A DNA stretch of 35,563 nt from Candidatus Parachristensenella avicola (lineage in GTDB: Bacteria; Bacillota; Clostridia; Christensenellales; UMGS416), in contig CAJFUN010000049.1 in NCBI GenBank assembly GCA_904420205.1, positions 1-35,563 on the forward strand, in the 5' to 3' direction. Shown here in pieces: positions 30,148 through 35,563 of the stretch (its first letter is position 1; the number at the start of each line of letters is the position of its first letter). Under the pieces are notes generated by a model. It did no database searches. It was not told the DNA's origin and was given only the letters and a program-made list of their open reading frames with translations. Made by a program: the position numbers and the translations under genes.

Positions 30148-31442
30148 GAATACCGACGATTGACTGCGTTACCGGCCAAGGCGGCGAATATTTTGAACAG
30201 CTCAAACACCGTTCGCAGCTGGATATGCGCGAAGAACGGGATCGGGTGCGCGAGATTATCGAAGCGGTACGCGGCCGTGGAGATGAGGCTTTGCTGGAAT
30301 ATGAAGCGCGGTTTGATCGGGTGGATTTGACCGCGGGGACGCTGGAAGTAACGGAAGAAGAGATTCAGGCAGCTTACCGGCAAGTAGGCGATCATTGGTT
30401 GGCCTGCCTTCGCCAGGCGATTGCCAGCATTCGGGATTTTCACGAACGGCAGAAAAAGCAGAGCTGGATGCATGCAGAACCTGGAAAGGTCGTGGGCAGC
30501 CGTGTCATTCCCATGAAGCGCGTGGGCGTATACGCTCCAGGGGGCCGCGCGTTGTATCCTTCCACGGTGCTGATGGATGTGCTGCCGGCCAAGGTAGCCG
30601 GCGTACGGGAAATCATTCTGTGCACGCCCCCGCAGCCCGATGGGCAGGCGCCGGCCGTGACGCTGGTGGCTGCGCGGGAAGTGGGGGTAGATCGCATCTT
30701 CAAGGCAGGCGGCGCTCAAGCGGTGGCGGCGATGGCCCTGGGAACCGATACGATCCCGCGGGTGGATAAGATTGTAGGCCCTGGGAATATTTACGTGACC
30801 CTGGCTAAGCGAGAGTTGTATGGATATGTGGGCATCGATATGGTGGCGGGCCCGTCGGAGGTACTGGTGGTGGCTGACGAAAGCGCCACGCCACGATACG
30901 TAGCGGCAGATCTGCTATCCCAGGCCGAGCATGATCCGCTGGCAGCGGCAATTCTGGTGACGCCCTCGGCTGCACTGCTGACGGCGGTTCGGGAGGAACT
31001 GGAAAAGCAATGCGCCGCTCTGCCCAAAAGGGAGATTGCGGAGCATTCGCTGAGCCATTTCGGTGCGTTGATTCGTGTAGCGGATCTGGCTCAGGCCCTT
31101 GAGATTGCCAATACCATTGCGCCGGAGCATCTGGAGCTTTCGGTGGCGGAGCCCTTTGCTTGGCTGGGCGCGGTAGAAAACGCCGGAGCCGTATTCCTGG
31201 GCCACTATGCACCGGAGCCCTTGGGTGATTATTATGCTGGTCCTAATCATGTGCTGCCTACGTCGGGAACGGCGCGATTCTTTTCGCCCTTGTCGGTGGA
31301 TGATTTTGTGAAGCGCTCCTCAGTAATCTTTTATTCCCGGGAGGAGCTGGAAAAGGTATATCAAACCGTGGCGGCGCTGGCCGATTCTGAGGAACTGGCC
31401 GCTCATGCACGTTCGGTAAGAATCCGTTTTGAGGAGCAGTAG
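30144..31442 (+). CDS. hisD: Histidinol dehydrogenase
   Basis: Oxidises histidinol to histidine in two NAD-dependent, zinc-requiring steps. The 432 residues have GVYAPGGRALYPSTVLM (about 129-145), the AGGAQAVAAMALGT block, IVGPGNIYVTLAKR, DMVAGPSEVLV, and the catalytic/zinc region LSQAEHDPLA with the later APEHLEL and GHYAPEPLGDYYAGPNHVLPT. All are family signatures and all are intact. The start shares ATGA with hisG. Confidence 0.97.
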   Translation: MRIPTIDCVTGQGGEYFEQLKHRSQLDMREERDRVREIIEAVRGRGDEALLEYEARFDRVDLTAGTLEVTEEEIQAAYRQVGDHWLACLRQAIASIRDFHERQKKQSWMHAEPGKVVGSRVIPMKRVGVYAPGGRALYPSTVLMDVLPAKVAGVREIILCTPPQPDGQAPAVTLVAAREVGVDRIFKAGGAQAVAAMALGTDTIPRVDKIVGPGNIYVTLAKRELYGYVGIDMVAGPSEVLVVADESATPRYVAADLLSQAEHDPLAAAILVTPSAALLTAVREELEKQCAALPKREIAEHSLSHFGALIRVADLAQALEIANTIAPEHLELSVAEPFAWLGAVENAGAVFLGHYAPEPLGDYYAGPNHVLPTSGTARFFSPLSVDDFVKRSSVIFYSREELEKVYQTVAALADSEELAAHARSVRIRFEEQ

Positions 31443-31443
31443 C

Positions 31444-32028
31444 ATGAGAAACGCATCGATCACTCGAATTACCGGTGAAACCCAGATTGCCCTGACCTTG
31501 AAGCTGGATGGCCTGGGACAAGCCAAAGCTGAAACGGGCGTAGGATTTTTGGACCATATGCTGGCGGCGCTGGCCAAGCACGGCATGCTGGATCTGACGG
31601 TGGAATGCAGGGGCGACCTGGCGACGGGCAGCCATCATACCATTGAGGACGTAGGTATTGTGCTGGGGCAGGCGCTGAACCAGGCGCTGGGCGATAAGCG
31701 TTCGTTGACCCGGTATGCTACCTTTACCGTGCCCATGGATGAGGCGCTATGTATGGTAAGCTTGGATGTAAGCGGCCGGCCTTTTCTAGCCTTTGATGCG
31801 GCGATCACGCCGGGCCTTCTAGGCAACTATGAGACGGAGGCTACCGAGGATTTTTTCCGGGCGGTAGCGATGTCCGCCGGTATGACCGTACACATGCGCC
31901 AGATGGCAGGGGTTAACAGCCATCACATTATCGAGGCATTCTTCAAGGCATTTGCCCGTGCCCTGGACGCGGCAACCCGCATCGATCCCCGGGTACAGGG
32001 CGTACCCTCCACCAAAGGCGTACTTTAG
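31444..32028 (+). CDS. hisB: Imidazoleglycerol-phosphate dehydratase
   Basis: A 194-residue monofunctional HisB (no histidinol-phosphatase domain). The metal-binding motifs are GFLDHMLAALAKHG near residue 36, GSHHTIEDVG near residue 62 and GVNSHHIIEAFFKAFARAL near residue 158. It begins one base after the hisD stop, with GAGGAG upstream inside hisD. hisC, usually found near here, is not present. Confidence 0.97.
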   Translation: MRNASITRITGETQIALTLKLDGLGQAKAETGVGFLDHMLAALAKHGMLDLTVECRGDLATGSHHTIEDVGIVLGQALNQALGDKRSLTRYATFTVPMDEALCMVSLDVSGRPFLAFDAAITPGLLGNYETEATEDFFRAVAMSAGMTVHMRQMAGVNSHHIIEAFFKAFARALDAATRIDPRVQGVPSTKGVL

Positions 32029-32037
32029 GAGGCGGCT

Positions 32038-32760
32038 ATGAATATTTATCCTGCAATTGATCTAAAGGATAACGCCTGCGTTCGGCTTTTACAGGGACGC
32101 ATGGAGGATGCGACGGTCTATGGCAAAGATCCGGCACAGATGGCGCGGCGCTGGGTGGCTGAAGGCGCTCGATGGCTCCATGTGGTGGATCTGGATGGCG
32201 CCTTCGCAGGGGAATCGGTAAACCTGCCCGCGATCCGAGCGATCGTAGCAGCGGCGGGCATACCGGTGCAGCTGGGGGGCGGGATCCGCACCATGGAACA
32301 GATCGACCGGATGCTGCAGCAGGTAGGCGTGCAGCGGGTCATCCTGGGCACTGCGGCGATTGAGGAACCCGATCTGGTGGAAAAGGCCGTGCAACGCTAT
32401 GGGGAACGGATCGCTGTGGGGATTGATGCTTCCCATGGCCGAGTAGCGGTTAGAGGCTGGGCGGAGGCCACGGCGGTGTCCCCGGTAGAATTGGGGCAGA
32501 AAATGGTCGCCCTGGGGATTCAAACCATCATATATACAGATATCAGCCGTGATGGGATGCTGACAGGGCCCAATTTTGAAGCGACGCAGGCCCTGATCAA
32601 GGCTACGGGCGCGCAGGTGATCGTTTCCGGAGGTGTAGCCAGCCTTGCGGATATCCGCTGTTCCCGTAGCATCGGCGCGGAAGGTGTGATCCTGGGACGG
32701 GCGATTTACACCGGTGCGGTGGCCCTTGGCCAGGCGCTGAAGGAAGCGGAGGAAGCATGA
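32038..32760 (+). CDS. hisA: ProFAR isomerase (phosphoribosylformimino-AICAR-P isomerase)
   Basis: A 240-residue (beta-alpha)8 barrel. Catalytic Asp8 (PAIDLK), the phosphate-binding [18 protein letters not shown], the second catalytic Asp in TDISRDGML, and [11 protein letters not shown] are all in place. AGGAGG sits 5 bases before the ATG. The normal next enzymes, HisH and HisF, are missing between hisA and hisIE. Confidence 0.97.
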   Translation: MNIYPAIDLKDNACVRLLQGRMEDATVYGKDPAQMARRWVAEGARWLHVVDLDGAFAGESVNLPAIRAIVAAAGIPVQLGGGIRTMEQIDRMLQQVGVQRVILGTAAIEEPDLVEKAVQRYGERIAVGIDASHGRVAVRGWAEATAVSPVELGQKMVALGIQTIIYTDISRDGMLTGPNFEATQALIKATGAQVIVSGGVASLADIRCSRSIGAEGVILGRAIYTGAVALGQALKEAEEA

Positions 32761-33956
32761 TGAAGCTGATCGGACGATGCGGCCAGCAGGCGGATGCCTG
32801 CGTCATGACGCTGACGGAATTTCAAGGAGGGGCCTGCGAGGCGCAGGCGATTCTGGAAGCGGTGCCATCAGACTATGCGCAGGCCGACGGATGGATACGA
32901 GCGGGCGCAACCCGTATCCTGTTGGATGGGCAGGCGCTGAGGGACGGCGAGCTGGCCCATGAAATGGCCGTGGGTCTGGGGAGAAACCGCTTGGCTGTGC
33001 GGCTACGGGTAACGCTGCGCAGCGGCGAACTGTCTCTAGCGGATGCTTATGCCAATCCAGTGGGATCAGACCGGGTGATGGACTGGGCGAAGATATGCGA
33101 GCGCCGTTGGGGTGATGAGTTATGGTTGGAGCCGGCAGACGGGCTGGACAGCCAATTCCTGGAGGCACTGCGTCGGATCGCTGATGCGGTAAAGGTACGA
33201 CTGGTGCTGTGCTGCGCAGGCACTGCCGACTGGCGGTGGTTGGCGCAGGAGCATTTCCTTGGGGGGCTGTACGCGCCAGATGACCTGGAAGCGGCACGAC
33301 AGGCCATACAGAGGGAAATGGAGCGAAACGCGCCGGACTTTGACCCTGCGGTGATCCGCTGGGATGACCGGGGGCTGGTGCCGGTCATCGCGCAGGATGC
33401 GGCGACCGACCAGGTGCTGATGCTGGCTTATATGAATAAGGAAGCGCTGGAGAAAACGCTCGCCGGAGGCGAGATGGTATACTATTCCCGCAGCCGCCGG
33501 CAACTATGGCATAAGGGCGCCACATCGGGCCATTTCCAGCGCGTGCATAGCCTATGGTATGATTGTGATGCCGATACAATTTTAGCTCGTGTAGAGCAAA
33601 TTGGTGCTGCCTGCCATACCGGGAGTTTTAGCTGTTTTACCCATCCCATTGTGGACAATGGCGAGCCAGCCGGATACCGAGAGCTGGTCCGAGAGATGGA
33701 AGGGATCCTGGAACGCAAGGCTCACCCCCAAAGCGGCTCCTATACCAACAAGCTGCTGGAGAGAGGCGTGGATAAGATTTGCAAAAAGGTGGCCGAGGAG
33801 GCCTGCGAGGTGGTTCTGGCGGCCAAGAATGGCAATTCACAGGAGCTAACTTATGAAATCTGTGATTTGCTTTATCATCTCTTTGTGCTTCTGGCGCAGC
33901 AAAACGTGAGCTTGACCGACCTTTGCCGGGAGCTTGAAGCGCGCCGAAAAAAATAG
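32757..33956 (+). CDS. hisIE: HisIE (PRA-CH/PRA-PH) with an N-terminal degenerate HisF-like domain
   Basis: A 399-residue protein, about twice the usual HisIE length. Residues about 195-305 are HisI ([24 protein letters not shown], the DCDADTIL metal site, CHTGSFSCF). Residues about 310-399 are HisE ([36 protein letters not shown]). The first 190 residues follow the order of HisF: an [10 protein letters not shown] segment (47-56), a VRLRVT strand (81-86), DRVMDWAK (105-112), [10 protein letters not shown] (121-130) and [19 protein letters not shown] (138-156). Catalytic aspartates of HisF are not conserved; the strand that should read AIDAK has VRLRVT. I recall similar N-terminal extensions in HisIE of other Clostridia. 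The start overlaps hisA; the second ATG (32760) has the better ribosome-site spacing. Confidence 0.9.
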   Translation: MMKLIGRCGQQADACVMTLTEFQGGACEAQAILEAVPSDYAQADGWIRAGATRILLDGQALRDGELAHEMAVGLGRNRLAVRLRVTLRSGELSLADAYANPVGSDRVMDWAKICERRWGDELWLEPADGLDSQFLEALRRIADAVKVRLVLCCAGTADWRWLAQEHFLGGLYAPDDLEAARQAIQREMERNAPDFDPAVIRWDDRGLVPVIAQDAATDQVLMLAYMNKEALEKTLAGGEMVYYSRSRRQLWHKGATSGHFQRVHSLWYDCDADTILARVEQIGAACHTGSFSCFTHPIVDNGEPAGYRELVREMEGILERKAHPQSGSYTNKLLERGVDKICKKVAEEACEVVLAAKNGNSQELTYEICDLLYHLFVLLAQQNVSLTDLCRELEARRKK

Positions 33957-33990
33957 CGGGACGACAACCGGGAAAAGTTGTAAAAAACCT

Positions 33991-34019
33991 TTGACAAAGA
34001 GCGTAGAATCGTTTATAAT
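33991..34019 (+). promoter_or_regulatory. Promoter of the tRNA operon
   Basis: TTGACA (33991-33996) and TATAAT (34014-34019) are separated by exactly 17 bases, both full consensus, 35 bases upstream of the first tRNA. A small hairpin GTGCTTG/CAAGCAC (34033-34051) lies in the leader. Confidence 0.93.
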
Positions 34020-34053
34020 AAATTTCGCTGATGTGCTTGCGGAGCAAGCACGA

Positions 34054-34129
34054 GGGAGCATAGCTCAGCTGGGAGAGCACTTGCCTTACAAGCAAGGGGT
34101 CACAGGTTCGAGCCCTGTTGTTCCCACCA
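34054..34129 (+). tRNA. tRNA-Val (anticodon TAC)
   Basis: A 76-nt cloverleaf. Acceptor GGGAGCA pairs with TGTTCCC, anticodon loop CTTACAA contains TAC, the T-arm has TTCGAGC, and CCA is encoded. Confidence 0.97.
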
Positions 34130-34132
34130 AAT

Positions 34133-34209
34133 GGCCTGGTAGTTCAGCTGGTTAGAACGCTAGCCTGTCACGCTAGAGGTCGTGGGTTCGAGCCCCATCC
34201 AGGTCGCCA
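34133..34209 (+). tRNA. tRNA-Asp (anticodon GTC)
   Basis: A 77-nt cloverleaf. Acceptor GGCCTGG pairs with CCAGGTC (one G-T), the anticodon loop contains GTC, the discriminator is G as usual for Asp, and CCA is encoded. Confidence 0.97.
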
Positions 34210-34212
34210 TTC

Positions 34213-34288
34213 GCCTCGGTAGCTCAGTCGGTAGAGCAAGGGACTGAAAATCCCTGTGTCGACAGTTCGATTCTGTCCTGAGGCACCA
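34213..34288 (+). tRNA. tRNA-Phe (anticodon GAA)
   Basis: A 76-nt cloverleaf. Acceptor GCCTCGG pairs with CTGAGGC, anticodon loop CTGAAAA contains GAA, the discriminator is A, and CCA is encoded. Confidence 0.97.
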
Positions 34289-34292
34289 TAAT

Positions 34293-34368
34293 GCGGGAAT
34301 AGCTCAATTGGTAGAGCGTCGCCTTGCCAAGGCGAAGGTCGCGGGTTCGAACCCCGTTTTCCGCTCCA
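34293..34368 (+). tRNA. tRNA-Gly (anticodon GCC)
   Basis: A 76-nt cloverleaf. Acceptor GCGGGAA pairs with TTTCCGC, the anticodon loop TTGCCAA contains GCC, the discriminator is T, and CCA is encoded. Confidence 0.97.
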
Positions 34369-34371
34369 TAT

Positions 34372-34445
34372 GGCGCCATAGCCAAGCGGTAAGGCAGAGG
34401 TCTGCAAAATCTCCAACACCAGTTCGATTCTGGTTGGCGCCTCCA
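34372..34445 (+). tRNA. tRNA-Cys (anticodon GCA)
   Basis: A 74-nt cloverleaf with the short D-arm usual for bacterial tRNA-Cys. Acceptor GGCGCCA pairs with TGGCGCC, the anticodon loop contains GCA, the discriminator is T, and CCA is encoded. Confidence 0.97.
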
Positions 34446-34447
34446 GG

Positions 34448-34475
34448 GCACTTCACATTGTGAAGTGCTTTTTTT
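34448..34475 (+). terminator. Terminator of the tRNA operon
   Basis: A perfect 9-bp stem GCACTTCAC/GTGAAGTGC (34448-34456 and 34460-34468) with loop ATT is followed by seven T, three bases after the tRNA-Cys CCA. Confidence 0.95.
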
Positions 34476-34484
34476 GTGCATCGA

Positions 34485-34521
34485 TAGGCCGCCGGGAAAT
34501 TTTGGATCGTCCGGCGGCCTA
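34485..34521. repeat. Inverted repeat between the tRNA operon and the permease remnant
   Basis: TAGGCCGCCGG (34485-34495) and CCGGCGGCCTA (34511-34521) form a perfect 11-bp stem with a 15-base loop. No T-run follows on either strand, so it is not a standard terminator, although it may once have ended the permease transcript. Confidence 0.55.
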
Positions 34522-34530
34522 AAGTCTGCT

Positions 34531-35563
34531 TTAGGCTAACGATATTAGCTGGCAGAATAGCAACAATAGGAGCAAGACGCTGCATAAAAGGAAAATGCCC
34601 AGATAGGGCAAAGTACGAGCATCGGATGCGCCCATATCTTGCTTCATGGCAATGAGGCTGGCTAAAGAGGCGATAGGCGTACCCAGCCCGCCGATATTGA
34701 CGCCTAAAAGCAGTCCGTGCCAGTTGAATGTAAAGCCCGCCAGCAGAATAGCGGCAGGGACATTGCTAATGATCCCTGGCTGGCCAATGCGGAACTAAGC
34801 AGGGCATTGCGGTCTAGCCAGGCACTCAGGAAATTTCGGATCAGCGCTATACGCCCCAAATTGCTGGCGAAGATGAAAAAGAATACAAAAGTACGGAGCA
34901 ATCCATAGTCGACTTGGCGCAAGAGATTTGGGTGGTTCATGATAATTGTCGATACGAGTACGGCGGCAACTGGCAGCGCAACGGGCGGCAAGCGGACGGA
35001 TAAAGGGCAAAGGAAGAAAGCGCGAAATAGGCGATGAAATGCCTTGGATGACGCAGCTAAGAATTTTTCATGCAGCTGAATATGGATCGCCGTATTCCGA
35101 AGGAAGCAGCAAGCCACGCACAGGCCCAGCAGGCTAATCCCGGCTGCCGCAGCACGGCTCCAAAGAATTCGCTGACCAGCAGCTGATTATAGCTGAAGAG
35201 GAAAAGGTTTGGGGGGCCACGGGCATAGCTATGCTTCCGATGTTGGCGACGATCGTTTGAAGCACGATAGTCCGGATCAACAGGCTCTCTTTGCCGATAA
35301 GGTGGAGGACTAAAGTGCAAAGGGGACAAACGTGATTAAAGCTATATCGTTGGTAATCAGCATAGAAGCGAAAAAGGAAGCAGCGCCAACGCTAACATCA
35401 CGGTTTTGTCCGCTGGCAGCGGGCCAGCAAGCCGTATGCCATGCGATCAAAAAGCCCACAGAAGTCAAATCCTAGCACAATGCTCATGTGCCATAAAGTA
35501 ACACAAAAAGCAACAGACAGCCGCCACAATTCCGTAAAGATTGATGCTTGACAGTCTCCCGAA
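34531..35563 (-). pseudogene. SLC13/ArsB-type anion permease, multiply frameshifted, 5' end outside window
   Basis: Pieces of one permease can be read on the minus strand only by changing frame several times. From the 5' side these are an LFDRMAYGLLA fragment, ITNDIALITFVPFAL, a LLIRTIVLQTIVANIGS segment, LFLFSYNQL, QVDYGLLRTFVFFFIFASNLGRI and, after another shift near 34770, IISNVPAAILLAGFT, GVNIGGLGTPIASLASLIA and a C-terminal hydrophobic tail ending at TAA (34531-34533). Order and motifs match SLC13/ArsB-like inorganic or organic anion transporters of Clostridia. Breaks are visible near 35360, 35308, 35215, 35145 and 34770. Either it is a decaying pseudogene or the end of the assembly is of poor quality; all other genes in the window are intact. 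Confidence 0.8.

Noticed and set aside
34485..34521. The 11-bp inverted repeat as a terminator or as an attachment site of an integrated element next to the tRNA genes.
   Set aside because: No T-run follows on either strand, no tRNA 3'-end duplication is seen, and no integrase gene is present.

Overview
The window is ordinary chromosomal DNA from an anaerobic member of the Bacillota. It is probably a class Clostridia organism of moderately high GC, perhaps a gut or sediment Christensenellales/Oscillospirales-like lineage; that rank is inference from gene content. Supporting signs are strong AGGAGG ribosome binding sites, near-consensus sigma-A promoters, an endonuclease-type MutL, Rex, HelD, a short-form HisG with HisZ, and many oxygen-sensitive Fe-S enzymes. 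No phage, insertion sequence or CRISPR array was seen.

Layout: (1) 1-4072, plus strand: the 3' part of mutL, then miaA, a GNAT acetyltransferase and a methionine gamma-lyase family PLP enzyme. (2) 4177-16615, minus strand: a thirteen-gene redox operon transcribed from a near-perfect promoter at about 16728-16756. Its order is malate dehydrogenase, fumarase (fumC), hdrB, hdrC, hdrA, an MvhD/FlxD-like protein, two Fe-S subunits, an FlxA-like NAD(P)H/FAD reductase, fumarate reductase iron-sulfur and flavoprotein subunits, a small three-helix PQ-loop-like membrane protein, the NADH/NAD+ sensor rex and a thioredoxin-like [2Fe-2S] protein. (3) 16980-20261: an SGNH hydrolase and three membrane-associated proteins of unknown or weakly known role, including a LURP-one-like protein. 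(4) 20315-24282, minus: a DUF4080-type B12-binding radical SAM protein translationally coupled to a HelD-like helicase. (5) 24417-28222, plus: a TIM-barrel isomerase/epimerase, a membrane-bound FlaA1/CapD/PglF-type sugar-nucleotide dehydratase and a nucleoside-hydrolase-like protein. (6) 28277-33956, plus: a compact histidine operon hisZ-G-D-B-A-IE. Its last gene carries an N-terminal domain that looks like a decayed HisF; hisC, hisH and hisF are absent. (7) 34054-34445: five tRNA genes (Val, Asp, Phe, Gly, Cys). (8) 34531 to the window end, minus: a heavily frameshifted SLC13/ArsB-type permease.

The most interesting feature is region 2. The encoded enzymes form a complete oxaloacetate-malate-fumarate-succinate branch. 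They are co-transcribed with a full HdrABC-FlxABCD-type set (NADH oxidation with flavin-based electron bifurcation) and with a fumarate reductase that has no membrane anchor. The simplest inference is a soluble, NADH-driven fumarate reductase supercomplex in which fumarate, through FrdAB, serves as or replaces the high-potential acceptor of the Hdr module while ferredoxin is reduced. Rex inside the operon would tie expression to the NADH/NAD+ ratio. The gene identities are well supported; the coupling is a hypothesis.
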